Assembly: GCF_001984825.2 (NCBI RefSeq)
Contig: NZ_CP043318.1
Span: forward strand, 1-64,000
DNA length: 64,000 bases
Source of the DNA: Enterobacter chengduensis
GTDB lineage: Bacteria; Pseudomonadota; Gammaproteobacteria; Enterobacterales; Enterobacteriaceae
Direction of reading: 5' to 3'
Made by a program: the position numbers and the translations under genes. The notes under the pieces were generated by a model. It was not told the origin of the DNA and searched no databases. It saw only the letters and a list, made by a program, of their open reading frames with translations. Shown in pieces: positions 25,217 to 33,650 of the stretch. Each line of letters opens with the position of its first letter. Within the stretch, counting starts at the first letter, position 1.

Positions 25217-26503
25217 TTAGCGGCCTTGTGCTAAATACTTCGCCATCTCGTCTTCCGGCACCATGCCGCCGCCGGTTGCCCATACCAGGTGGGTGACGCC
25301 GGCATCTGAATCCACACGCAGCGGCCCGGCCATGCCCGCCAGCGCGGACGGTTCCAGCCGAATGCCTTCCTCCTGCGCCAGCCAGCCGAGCATGTCGTAC
25401 ATGCTCCGATCGGAAAGCGTATAGAACCCGTCCAGCAGGCGCTCCATCGCACGGCCCACGAAGCCGGACGCGCGCCCGACCGCCAGCCCGTCCGCTGCCG
25501 TCACGTTATCAATGCCCAGATCCTGCACCGCAATCTCATCGTGCAGGCCGGTGTAGACGCCCAGCAGCATGCACGGGGAGTGCGTGGGTTCCGCGAAGAA
25601 ACAGTGGACGTTATCGCCAAAGGCCAGCTTCAGGCCAAACGCCACGCCGCCGGGGCCGCCGCCGACGCCGCACGGCAGGTAGACGTACAGCGGGTGTTCC
25701 GCATCCACCACGCGGCCCTGCTCGGCAAACTGTGCCTTCAGGCGCTCGCCCGCCACCGCGTAGCCCAGGAACAGGGTGCGGGAGTTTTCATCGTCAATGA
25801 AGAAGCAGTTCGGATCGCTTTCTGCCGCCTTGCGCCCCTGTTCCACCGCCACGCCGTAGTCCTGCTCATACTCCACGACGATGACGCCGTGGCTGCGGAG
25901 CTTCGCTTTCTTCCACTCGCGGGCGTCGGCGGACATATGCACCGTCACCTTAAAGCCGATGCGTGCGCTCATGATGCCGATGGACATCCCCAGGTTGCCG
26001 GTTGAGCCTACCGCAATGCTGTACTGGCTGAAGAAGTCCTTAAAGCGCGGCTCCAGCAGAATGCTGTAGTCGTCTTCGGTGCTCAGCAACCCGGCCTCCA
26101 GCGCCAGTTTCTCCGCGTGGGTCAACACCTCGTAGATGCCGCCGCGCGCCTTAATCGAGCCGGAGATCGGCAGATGGCTGTCTTTTTTCAGCAGCAGGGT
26201 GCCGGGAATAACCTTGCCGGATTCTTTCTCCAGCCGCGCCTGCATGGCCGGAATGGCGACCAGTTCGGATTCAATAATCCCGCCCTTTGCTGCCGTTTCC
26301 GGAAAGGCTTTCGCCAGATACGGCGCGAAGCGGTTGAGGCGCGCGTGCGCGTCGTCCACGTCGGCTTTGGTCAGCCCGACGTAAGGCAAGCCTTTCGCCA
26401 GCGTCGTGGTACGCGGGTTAAGCCAGGTGGTTTCTTTCAGGGCAATCAGATCCTCAACCAGAGGAAACCGTGCGGTTAAAGTGGTGATAGTTGCGTTTTC
26501 CAT
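25217..26503 (-). CDS. dsdA: D-serine ammonia-lyase
   Basis: PLP enzyme that deaminates toxic D-serine to pyruvate and ammonia. 428 residues (E. coli 442). The PLP lysine is K118 in SGSIKARGG. The phosphate-binding glycine loop is CGVGGGPGG. It lies 17 bases downstream of dsdX in the same orientation, with the activator gene dsdC divergent upstream, giving the complete dsdCXA locus. Confidence 0.97.
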   Translation of the reverse strand: MENATITTLTARFPLVEDLIALKETTWLNPRTTTLAKGLPYVGLTKADVDDAHARLNRFAPYLAKAFPETAAKGGIIESELVAIPAMQARLEKESGKVIPGTLLLKKDSHLPISGSIKARGGIYEVLTHAEKLALEAGLLSTEDDYSILLEPRFKDFFSQYSIAVGSTGNLGMSIGIMSARIGFKVTVHMSADAREWKKAKLRSHGVIVVEYEQDYGVAVEQGRKAAESDPNCFFIDDENSRTLFLGYAVAGERLKAQFAEQGRVVDAEHPLYVYLPCGVGGGPGGVAFGLKLAFGDNVHCFFAEPTHSPCMLLGVYTGLHDEIAVQDLGIDNVTAADGLAVGRASGFVGRAMERLLDGFYTLSDRSMYDMLGWLAQEEGIRLEPSALAGMAGPLRVDSDAGVTHLVWATGGGMVPEDEMAKYLAQGR

Positions 26504-26520
26504 AGTACGTCTCTTCGCGC

Positions 26521-27858
26521 TCAGATAATGAAAGAAAGCAGGAATGTGCCGCCAAGTGCAAGCACCGAGGCGATAAACGTCGCCGTCGTATAGTATTTGA
26601 AGGTCTCATTCAGGGTCGCGCCGCAGTATTGCTTCACCAGCCAGAAGAGAGAATCGGTCACGATCGTGCAGCCAATGGCGCCGGAACCGATGGCAATGGT
26701 GATGATCTCCGGGCTAACGTTCGGGTAGAGCGGCAGCATCGGCGCGACTATCGCCGTGGCGCCCATCATCGCGACCGTCGCGGAGCCGACGGCGGCATGC
26801 AGCACCAGCGCCACCAGCCAGGCGAGCAGGATAGGGTGCATGTGCAGGTTCGAAAGAATATGCGCCAGAGAGTCCGCCAGTCCGCTGGTTTTGAGGATGG
26901 CGTTGAACGCCCCGCCCGCGCCGATGATCAGCAAAATGTTCGCAATAGAGCCAAAGCCGTGCTCGGTGTGCGTGAGCATCGCCCCCATGCCCATATGCTG
27001 GCGGATCCCCAGCAGGTAGTAGGCGACAAACACGGCGATAAACATCGCGGTGATCGGGTTGCCGATAAACTCCAGCAGCGTATACAGCGACCCTTCTTTT
27101 GCCATATTCAGCTCGGCGATGGTCTTCACCAGCATCAGGGCAATCGGCAGCAGCACCGTGAACAGCGTGGCGCCCAGCGACGGCAGGGTGTGCTCTTCCC
27201 GCACCTTGAGGTCCGAAAATTCCGCCGGAACCGGTTTAAACGGCAGGCGATTGCCGAGCAGTTTCAGGAACAGCGGGCCGCCGACCAGAGACGCCATCAG
27301 GCCTACCATCAAACCGTAGACGATCACCGTTCCAACGTCCGCGCCTAACTTATTGGTCACAAACAGCGCGGCCGGGTGCGGAGGCACCACGCAGTGCACC
27401 GCCATCAGCGCGGTACAGAGCGGAATGGCCAGCTTGAGCAGCGACGTGTGGGTCTTTTTGGCAATGGAAAACGCCAGCGGGATCAGCAGCACAACGCCCA
27501 CCTCCACGAACAGCGTAATGCCGCAGATCAGGCCCACCAGTACCATAATCACGTCCGCTGACAGCCAGCGGCAGCGCTGGAGCGTAATCCCGATGCGCTC
27601 TGCCGCGCCGGAAACCTCCATCATCTTGCCGAGAATGGTGCCCAGACCAATCACCGCCGCCAGGAAGCCCAGCGTGCCGCCAATCCCACTCTCAATGGCG
27701 TTCACCATATCCAGCGGGCTCATTCCCATCATCGCGCCGACGAAAAAGCTCGCCAGCAGCAGCGCGAGGAACGGGTGAAACTTCAGCTTAACGATGGTTA
27801 AAACAATTAACACAATGCTGACCAGCAGCGTTGCCACAACCCAGACCTGAGATCCCAT
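26521..27858 (-). CDS. dsdX: D-serine transporter DsdX
   Basis: GntP-family proton symporter for D-serine (also reported to carry gluconate). 445 residues as in E. coli, with about 12 hydrophobic segments starting [20 protein letters not shown]. Family features include [20 protein letters not shown] and [15 protein letters not shown]. First gene of dsdXA, controlled from the 204-base dsdC-dsdX intergenic region. Confidence 0.96.
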   Translation of the reverse strand: MGSQVWVVATLLVSIVLIVLTIVKLKFHPFLALLLASFFVGAMMGMSPLDMVNAIESGIGGTLGFLAAVIGLGTILGKMMEVSGAAERIGITLQRCRWLSADVIMVLVGLICGITLFVEVGVVLLIPLAFSIAKKTHTSLLKLAIPLCTALMAVHCVVPPHPAALFVTNKLGADVGTVIVYGLMVGLMASLVGGPLFLKLLGNRLPFKPVPAEFSDLKVREEHTLPSLGATLFTVLLPIALMLVKTIAELNMAKEGSLYTLLEFIGNPITAMFIAVFVAYYLLGIRQHMGMGAMLTHTEHGFGSIANILLIIGAGGAFNAILKTSGLADSLAHILSNLHMHPILLAWLVALVLHAAVGSATVAMMGATAIVAPMLPLYPNVSPEIITIAIGSGAIGCTIVTDSLFWLVKQYCGATLNETFKYYTTATFIASVLALGGTFLLSFII

Positions 27859-28062
27859 ATCTCACCTCACCCTTATGTCATCTGTGGGTATTGGACGAAA
27901 AAACGGCGTGGGCTGACAAACGATATAAATTGGCGTTCAGATGAGCCAGATTGGATCAACTGAGTGACTGTGCTCTAAAAACCGCACTTAATCCGCATTA
28001 GGTTCACATAAATTCACCCTTAAACGGTATGCTGAGCGCAGAAACCACGCACGAGAATTGTG

Positions 28063-28989
28063 ATGACCGATGCAAATGAAGCCAGAAACCGGCTGTTAAA
28101 CGGCTGGCAGCTGTCGAAAATGTACACCTTTGAAGTGGCCGCCCGGCATGAGTCCTTCGCGCTGGCGGCGGAGGAACTGTCGCTCAGCCCCAGCGCGGTG
28201 AGCCACCGCATCAACCTGCTGGAGGAGGAGCTCGGCATTCAGCTGTTTGTTCGCTCGCACCGTAAAGTTGAGCTGACGCAGGAGGGAAAGCGCGTTTACT
28301 GGACGCTTAAATCGTCGCTGGACACCCTGAATCAGGAGATCCTGGATATTAAAAACCAGGCGCTCTCCGGTACGCTCACGATCTATTCCCGGCCGTCCAT
28401 CGCCCAGTGCTGGCTGGTACCCATGCTGGGCGACTTTACCCGCCGCTACCCGTCCATTTCGCTCACCGTCCTGACCGGCAATGATTACGTCAATATGCAG
28501 CGAACGGGTGTCGATCTGGCGCTCTATTTTGACGATACGCCGCCTAACCATCTTTCTCATCATTTCCTGATGGACGAGGCGATTTTGCCCGTCTGTTCAC
28601 CGCAGTATGCCCGCGAGCACGATCTGCTGAAAAACCCCGATAACCTCGGCCACTGTACCCTGCTGCATGACCGTCAGGCCTGGAGTAACGATTCCGGCAC
28701 GGATGAGTGGCTGAGCTGGGCGCAGCATTTTGCGGTAAATATGCCGCCATCGTCGGGCATTGGCTTCGATCGTTCAGATTTAGCGATTATTGCGGCTATC
28801 AACCACGTCGGCGTGGCGATGGGCAGAAAGCGGCTGGTGCAGAAACGGCTCGAGCGGGGTGAGCTGATCGCCCCGTTTGGTGACAAGACCCTGAAATGCC
28901 ATCAGCACTACTATATTTCGACGCTTTCTGGCCGCCAGTGGCCGAAAATAGACGCCTTTATTGGCTGGCTGAGAGAGCTGGCAGGTTGA
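28063..28989 (+). CDS. dsdC: D-serine deaminase activator DsdC
   Basis: LysR-family activator of dsdXA responding to D-serine. 308 residues from ATG 28063; a GTG one codon upstream is possible. The HTH is FEVAARHESFALAAEELSLS plus PSAVSHRINLLEEELG. The effector domain is highly similar to E. coli DsdC over its whole length (SRPSIAQCWLVPMLGDFTRRYPS, AQCW). Divergent from dsdX. Confidence 0.95.
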   Translation: MTDANEARNRLLNGWQLSKMYTFEVAARHESFALAAEELSLSPSAVSHRINLLEEELGIQLFVRSHRKVELTQEGKRVYWTLKSSLDTLNQEILDIKNQALSGTLTIYSRPSIAQCWLVPMLGDFTRRYPSISLTVLTGNDYVNMQRTGVDLALYFDDTPPNHLSHHFLMDEAILPVCSPQYAREHDLLKNPDNLGHCTLLHDRQAWSNDSGTDEWLSWAQHFAVNMPPSSGIGFDRSDLAIIAAINHVGVAMGRKRLVQKRLERGELIAPFGDKTLKCHQHYYISTLSGRQWPKIDAFIGWLRELAG

Positions 28990-29073
28990 AGAATTATTAC
29001 GCTTTCGCTCTACACCAAATGTGAAAAAGCGTGCTAAATACAGGTAATGCTTTCGATTTATCCAGGGTAAACC

Positions 29074-30162
29074 GTGTTAAAGCCTTTTGTTGTCTCTGCA
29101 TTACTGATCTCTTCCGGCTGGGCGATTGCCGCCGAGCCGCCGATGACGGCTGCCCGCTATGCTCAGCAGTTGGGTGTGGGGATGGATGTAGACTGGGCGC
29201 GTACCGAGCGCGGGATCCGTGAATTTGACCCGCTGGTGGTACGCGATTTTCGTGCAAAAGGCATTACCCACGTGCGCATCCGCGTGGCCGGTGAGCCAAC
29301 GGAAGCGCGGCTGATCCACCTGCGCAAGCTGGTGGAAGCCTGCGAGCAGTATGGCGTGATCCCAATCGTCGCGTATCAGGCAGATGAATATAAAAACGAC
29401 CCAAAAGCCGATAATGAGAAAGAGACAATCAACTGGTGGATTGCCGTGGCGCACTATTTCGGCCAGAGCTACCCGCTGCTGGGTTTTGATCTCATTTATG
29501 AGCCGGCCGACAGGCTTAACCACAACCTGGCGTCGTTAAACCGCGTGTACGAAAAAACCATTAAGGCAATCCACGACATCGACCCGCAGCGGATGATCTT
29601 CATTGCTCCACGCCTGCGCGCCGCGCCGGAAGATTTATCCAGCCTGAAGCTACCCGCGCACAGCCAGAACTACCTGCTGGCGGAGTGGCATATTTTCCCG
29701 TGGGGGCCGCTGAAAAATGGCGGCAAATACCCGTGGACGTCCGGCACGGCGGCGGAGAAAGCGGCTATCCATAACCGCATCAATACCGCGCTGCGCTGGC
29801 AGCAAAAAACCGGGCACGTTAGCTGGGTCGGGGGCTGGGGCGTAGGTGAATCAAGCCGCGTCACGCCAACCGCCTCGCAAATAGCCTTCGCCACCTTTAT
29901 GGCCTGCGAGCTGCAAAAGGCGAAAATCCCGTATGCGCTTAACGCAGATTTCCAGTTTTACGATGGGGAAGAGGGGGCCTGGCGACCTGCGCCGGAGCCG
30001 CTATTGCAGGCTATGATGACGCCCGTTTGCGAAAAGCCCGGCGAGAAGCCGGGCCATCATGCCGTTAAACCGGCTGCTCGTGATGCGGAACACGCGACGC
30101 CAGCGGCAGCCAGCACAGCAAAATCAGCAGCCCCATCAGCGTCATCAGCAAACCCAAACTAG
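29074..30162 (+). CDS. Secreted glycoside hydrolase family 5-like protein
   Basis: 362-residue exported protein with a clear signal peptide (residues 1-20, cleavage after AIAA). The body looks like a (beta/alpha)8 GH5/cellulase-type hydrolase. IYEPAD holds a candidate acid/base E143, and GGWGVGES a candidate nucleophile E259. Substrate unknown. The last 45 or so residues are low complexity (Ala/Pro/Ser/Lys-rich). They are encoded across the emrD terminator and antisense to the emrD 3' end, so the original stop has probably been lost and the gene extended. The proper domain ends near residue 318. Confidence 0.8.
   Translation: MLKPFVVSALLISSGWAIAAEPPMTAARYAQQLGVGMDVDWARTERGIREFDPLVVRDFRAKGITHVRIRVAGEPTEARLIHLRKLVEACEQYGVIPIVAYQADEYKNDPKADNEKETINWWIAVAHYFGQSYPLLGFDLIYEPADRLNHNLASLNRVYEKTIKAIHDIDPQRMIFIAPRLRAAPEDLSSLKLPAHSQNYLLAEWHIFPWGPLKNGGKYPWTSGTAAEKAAIHNRINTALRWQQKTGHVSWVGGWGVGESSRVTPTASQIAFATFMACELQKAKIPYALNADFQFYDGEEGAWRPAPEPLLQAMMTPVCEKPGEKPGHHAVKPAARDAEHATPAAASTAKSAAPSASSANPN
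30031..30054 (-). terminator. emrD rho-independent terminator (inside the GH5-like gene)
   Basis: On the minus strand GCCCGGC-TTCTC-GCCGGGC is followed by TTTTC. In the opposite strand the same bases encode the CEKPGEKPG residues of the GH5-like protein. Confidence 0.8.
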
Positions 30163-31249
30163 CCTGCCCGGTCTGCGGCATCATGGCCGAGAGCCAGGCC
30201 AGCGCGCCGGAGCCGATGTTCTGCAGACCGCCCACCAGCGCGCCCGCCGTGCCCGCGAGGAACGGGAACGGCTCCATCGCGCCGCTGGTCGCCAGCGGGA
30301 ACAGCATTCCCGCGCCGAAGAAGAACAGCGCAGCCGGGATGAGCAGCGTCCAGACGGTCATCACGCCAAACAGCCCCGGGATCCACATCATCAGTCCCGC
30401 CAGCAGACAGCTAATCACTGCCTGCCACATCAGGGTGGAGAAACGCTTGTTCTGACGTCCGGCAAACCAGGCGCCGAAGAACGCCGCCGGGATAGGCAGA
30501 ATAAACAGAATACTCACCACCATGCTGCTCAGGCCAAGCCCAGCGCCCAGCAGCACGCCGGAGCAGGCTTCGAACACCGCTATACCTGCCAGGCCGCCGA
30601 TCAGCATCAGCAGGTAACAGGTAAACGCGCCGTTGCCGAACAGCGTTTTGTAGCTGGCGATAAGCTTCGTGCGCGGCGCGTCCTGCGGGCGCGTTTCCGG
30701 CATCCAGCGCGCCATGCTGAAGGTGACAATGATGCACAGCACCAGCAGGAAGGCGTAACAGGCGCGCCAGGACCACATCGTGTCCAGCAGGCCGCCAATC
30801 AGCGGTGCCAGCAGCGGGCTGACCAGAATCCCCATGTTCAACAGGCTATTGGCATGACGAAGCTGGGTGCCCTGGTACATATCGCGCGGTAAGGTTCGCG
30901 CCATCACCCCGCCGACGCCGGTTCCGACGCCCTGCAGGGCGCTGGCGGCAATCAATACGGTCAGGCTATGGGTGGTGATGGCAATTACCGTCGCCACCAT
31001 GAATATGCTCATGCCGACCAGGATCACCGGGCGACGCCCGACGCGGTCGGAAAGCGGGCCGTAGAAGAGCTGTGAAACGCCGTAGGTCAGCAGGTAGGCG
31101 GCCATTACGCTTTGTACTGCGCCCTCGCGGACGTTTAATTCCTTTGCCATGTCGGCAATCGCCGGAATGTAGATGGTTTGCGCCATCTGACCGACGGCCA
31201 CCAGTAACACCAGCATCAACAATAAGTTAACGTTCCTTTGTTTTTTCAT
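30065..31249 (-). CDS. emrD: Multidrug efflux MFS transporter EmrD
   Basis: 12-helix proton-driven efflux pump for amphipathic compounds. 394 residues from the ATG at 31249 (MKKQRNVNLLLMLVLLV), as in E. coli; an upstream start would add only 7 residues. The MFS motif SDRVGRRPVILVG follows helix 2. The sequence is nearly identical in layout to E. coli EmrD, ending HHEQPV. Its 3' end overlaps the GH5-like gene by 98 bases. Confidence 0.96.
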   Translation of the reverse strand: MKKQRNVNLLLMLVLLVAVGQMAQTIYIPAIADMAKELNVREGAVQSVMAAYLLTYGVSQLFYGPLSDRVGRRPVILVGMSIFMVATVIAITTHSLTVLIAASALQGVGTGVGGVMARTLPRDMYQGTQLRHANSLLNMGILVSPLLAPLIGGLLDTMWSWRACYAFLLVLCIIVTFSMARWMPETRPQDAPRTKLIASYKTLFGNGAFTCYLLMLIGGLAGIAVFEACSGVLLGAGLGLSSMVVSILFILPIPAAFFGAWFAGRQNKRFSTLMWQAVISCLLAGLMMWIPGLFGVMTVWTLLIPAALFFFGAGMLFPLATSGAMEPFPFLAGTAGALVGGLQNIGSGALAWLSAMMPQTGQASLGLLMTLMGLLILLCWLPLASRVPHHEQPV

Positions 31250-31390
31250 GTCGCTGAATACTTTTGCCAAAAGAGAGAAATGAAGAATAAGTAACTACGC
31301 ATTCCCATAAATGCGCGAGGAATCTACCACAGTGAGATGACAATTTAAGCATTGCGGTGGTGAATGGATGAACGACAAAAGGCAGGATTT

Positions 31391-31418
31391 GTAAACAAAA
31401 ACGGCAACTAATGTTGCC
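31391..31418 (-). terminator. Terminator of the DMT transporter gene
   Basis: On the minus strand GGCAAC-ATTA-GTTGCC is followed by GTTTTTGTTT. Confidence 0.75.
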
Positions 31419-31424
31419 AGTGAT

Positions 31425-32258
31425 TTATGCGAGGCGCAGGAGAATAGCGCCGCCGGCAATGCCCAGCGCCGCAGCGATGCGCAGGCCCGCAACCTTCTCT
31501 TTTAAAAGCACAAAGGCAATCAGCGCCCCGAAAAGAATTGAGGTTTCACGCAGCGCCGCGACTACGGCCAGCGGTGCCTGCGTCATCGCCCACAGTGCCA
31601 GGCCATACGATCCCATGGTACCGACGCCGCCGAGCAGCCCCTTTTTCCAGTGCAGACGCAGGTAGCCGGAGGCTTCACGCCGACGCGCCACCATCGCCCA
31701 GCCGAGCAGGCAAAAACCGTTCATAAAAAAGGTCCACAGCGTGTAGCCCAGCGCGGTGTCCGAGAGCCGCACCCCGGTGCCGTCCACCAGCGTATACCCG
31801 GCGATAAAACAGGCGTTCAGCAGCGCCAGCTGGATCCCTTTTCGGGACTGCATGCGCCCGTTCATCGCCATCGCCAGAATCGACAGGCAAATGACCCCGA
31901 TGCCGGACCAGGCGAGCCAGGAGAGACGATCGCCAAGCGCCAGGACGCTGATCAGCGCCACCAGCAGCGGCGCGGTGCCGCGCATCAGCGGGTAGGTCTG
32001 ACTCATATCGGAAACCTGATAGGTCTTCGCCACCAGCACGGTGTACACAACCTGTAGGGCACAGGAGACGATCAAAAACGGCCAGCTTGCGGCAGAAGGC
32101 TGCGGAGAGAAGGGGAGCAACACCAGCGCAATCAGCGTGGCGGAGCCGCTGACGCTTATCGCGGCATAGAGCTTGTCCGTTCCGGCCTTAACGATGGCGT
32201 TCCAGCCGGCATGCAGCAGCGCGGCAAACAGCAAAATGCAGAATACGGTGATGGTCAT
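31425..32258 (-). CDS. EamA/DMT-family transporter
   Basis: 277-residue inner-membrane protein with ten predicted helices in two EamA repeats (about 1-135 and 145-277). Family features include LRGTAPLLVALISVLALGDRLSW near the end of the first repeat and LRETSILFGALIAFVLLKEK in the second. Substrate unknown; members export amino acids or other metabolites. No operon partner: emrD lies downstream in the same direction but behind a terminator. Confidence 0.9.
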   Translation of the reverse strand: MTITVFCILLFAALLHAGWNAIVKAGTDKLYAAISVSGSATLIALVLLPFSPQPSAASWPFLIVSCALQVVYTVLVAKTYQVSDMSQTYPLMRGTAPLLVALISVLALGDRLSWLAWSGIGVICLSILAMAMNGRMQSRKGIQLALLNACFIAGYTLVDGTGVRLSDTALGYTLWTFFMNGFCLLGWAMVARRREASGYLRLHWKKGLLGGVGTMGSYGLALWAMTQAPLAVVAALRETSILFGALIAFVLLKEKVAGLRIAAALGIAGGAILLRLA

Positions 32259-32320
32259 GGCGTATCGGGTGGTGAATTGTCACTCAACTGTAACATTCAC
32301 GTCCTGATGCTGCCAGCCGG

Positions 32321-32767
32321 TTACACCGCACAAAAAAGGCGGTGCGTCACCCGCGGTTCGTCTGAGACCAGCGTGAAACCCGCCCGGCTGTAGAACCCAT
32401 ACGCGGTATCCGGCGCGCGGGTATTCAGGAAATCAAACCAGATGCTGGCATCGGCCATCACCACGGTTAAAAGCTGTTTGCCGATGCCTAGCCCGCGACA
32501 CTTCTCGCTGACGTAAAGATGGCGAATGCGCCCGGCGCGCGGCTGCTGGCTGAACGGATCGCGGTTGAGGCCGCAAACGCCGACCAGCTTGCCGTTAAGA
32601 AACGCCCCCAGCAGCTTTTCACCCGGCGCGTTAAAGCGGTTTTCACCCCGCTGCCAGCTCTCTTCCAGCCTGCGCAGCATGTTGAAATTCAATGCGATAC
32701 TTTCCGCCTTCAGGGCGATATAGCCCGGTTCATCGGGCGTAACAGGCTCAATTAACAGACGCGACAT
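32321..32767 (-). CDS. GNAT-family N-acetyltransferase
   Basis: 148-residue single-domain GNAT enzyme. The acetyl-CoA-binding motif A is RIRHLYVSEKCRGLGIGKQLL (RGLGIG being the pyrophosphate loop). The C-terminal part ARAPDTAYGFYSRAGFTLVSDE is the motif B region of small-molecule acetyltransferases. Substrate unknown. The ATG at 32767 lies just past the tisB terminator, so the two genes are transcribed separately. Confidence 0.9.
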   Translation of the reverse strand: MSRLLIEPVTPDEPGYIALKAESIALNFNMLRRLEESWQRGENRFNAPGEKLLGAFLNGKLVGVCGLNRDPFSQQPRAGRIRHLYVSEKCRGLGIGKQLLTVVMADASIWFDFLNTRAPDTAYGFYSRAGFTLVSDEPRVTHRLFCAV

Positions 32768-32786
32768 AGCATTCCCTCGTTATTAA

Positions 32787-32810
32787 AGAGGGGCGGTTGC
32801 CCGCCCCTCT
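32787..32810 (-). terminator. tisB terminator
   Basis: A perfect 10-bp stem AGAGGGGCGG/CCGCCCCTCT with a 4-base loop, followed on the minus strand by TTAATAA. It separates tisB from the GNAT gene. Confidence 0.8.
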
Positions 32811-32831
32811 CAGGTGCGACTTGAACCTGAA

Positions 32832-32921
32832 TTACCGAAGGAATTTCAGGGCAGCATCAAGCAGTTGCAGTACAGCAACAATGAGTTTGAGGATAAGTAT
32901 CACCATATCCACGATGCTCAT
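32832..32921 (-). CDS. tisB: SOS-induced membrane toxin TisB
   Basis: 29-residue hydrophobic peptide, MSIVDMVILILKLI then VAVLQLLDAALKFLR, the same length as E. coli TisB and with the same pattern of a single amphipathic membrane helix carrying D5, K12, Q19, D22 and K26. TisB inserts into the inner membrane, dissipates the proton motive force and promotes persistence during DNA damage. A Shine-Dalgarno AAAGGAG lies just upstream. The gene sits between emrD and ivbL as in E. coli. The long leader (from about 33105) contains the IstR target at 32993-33013. Confidence 0.93.
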   Translation of the reverse strand: MSIVDMVILILKLIVAVLQLLDAALKFLR

Positions 32922-33122
32922 ACGCGTCTCCTTTTGGTAAAAAGGAGCACGATGCTGGCGTACCTTTCCGCCGCCTGTTGCCAGCACCTGGATTGACGTA
33001 ACACAGTGTGCTCACTTCAGGGGTTAAGGCACTGACGGCACCACCCGTTTCAGCCAGGACTTCGTTGCGCCGGTAAAACTGCGGCCCCCTCGCTCACTGC
33101 GAACACCCTCAGTATAGATAAA

Positions 33123-33142
33123 TACTGTATGCATGAACAGTA
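33123..33142. promoter_or_regulatory. LexA box controlling tisB and istR-2
   Basis: TACTGTATGCATGAACAGTA is a near-ideal SOS box (CTGT-N8-ACAG). On the minus strand a TATACT -10 for tisB is at 33117-33112. On the plus strand TTGGAC/CATACT (33150-33179) follows for the longer antitoxin RNA. Confidence 0.92.
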
Positions 33143-33240
33143 TTTTTTTTTGGACAAAAATCGAAAGGCGATCCATACTCAAAAACGTCAAAATCCGTGC
33201 CGGAATTGCGCGTTCGTCCTCGATCGCGTATACTTTTTGC

Positions 33241-33316
33241 GTTGACGTAACACAGTGTGTTCTGCGGCGACCAACCGCAAAACCCTGATAATAACCTCGC
33301 TCCGGCGGGGTTTTTT
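33241..33316 (+). ncRNA. istR: IstR-1 antisense RNA antitoxin of tisB
   Basis: About 75 nt. The promoter is TTGCGC (33206-33211) and TATACT (33229-33234) with a 17-base spacer. Transcription would start near 33241 and end at the terminator CCTCGC-TCCG-GCGGGG with six T (33295-33316). Its 5' end TTGACGTAACACAGTGTG (33242-33259) repeats 32993-33010 on the same strand. The RNA can therefore pair over about 21 nt, with one G-U, with the tisB leader, as in E. coli, where IstR-1 blocks the ribosome standby site. The longer IstR-2 would start near 33187 and share the terminator. The rest of the 32922-33445 gap is tisB leader and ivbL promoter. Confidence 0.9.
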
Positions 33317-33445
33317 GTTTTCATCACCCAACAAACGAAACGTGATCTCCGACGCATTTTTGCGCAGATGAAAATATTTCCATTGTCACGCCCGAAAACC
33401 TGTGTTTGTATAAATTCAATCAATGATTCCAAACACAGGTCCCCA

Positions 33446-33544
33446 ATGACTTCATCCATCTTCACTTCGACCCTACTAAAAACTGCGCAACCAGCCGCAG
33501 TGGTCGTCGTGCGTGTGGTGGTGGTCGTCGGCAATGCGCCGTAG
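33446..33544 (+). CDS. ivbL: ilvBN leader peptide IvbL
   Basis: 32-residue leader MTSSIFTSTLLKTAQPAA followed by VVVVRVVVVVGNAP, the same length and ending as E. coli IvbL. The nine valine codons near the end stall ribosomes when valyl-tRNA (and nearby leucyl-tRNA) is short, which prevents the downstream attenuator from forming. Confidence 0.96.
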   Translation: MTSSIFTSTLLKTAQPAAVVVVRVVVVVGNAP

Positions 33545-33568
33545 GGACTGGATCAACACACGAATCCA

Positions 33569-33602
33569 AAACCCCGCCGGCGCAAACCGGGCGGGGTTTT
33601 TC
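33569..33602 (+). terminator. ilvBN attenuator
   Basis: AACCCCGCCGG and CCGGGCGGGGTT form a strong G+C stem (one bulge) around CGCAAA, followed by a T run. It lies between ivbL and ilvB, where attenuation is expected. Confidence 0.88.
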
Positions 33603-33650
33603 GTTTAGGACCCTCCCCGGAACGTCGGCCCAGAAGAAAAGGACTGGAGC

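Noticed and set aside
32814..32996. Short plus-strand open frame across tisB
   Set aside because: It is antisense to the tisB coding sequence and leader; TisB on the minus strand explains the conservation.
33457..33540. Run of valine codons as a simple-sequence repeat
   Set aside because: It is the regulatory valine run of the IvbL leader peptide, explained by attenuation.
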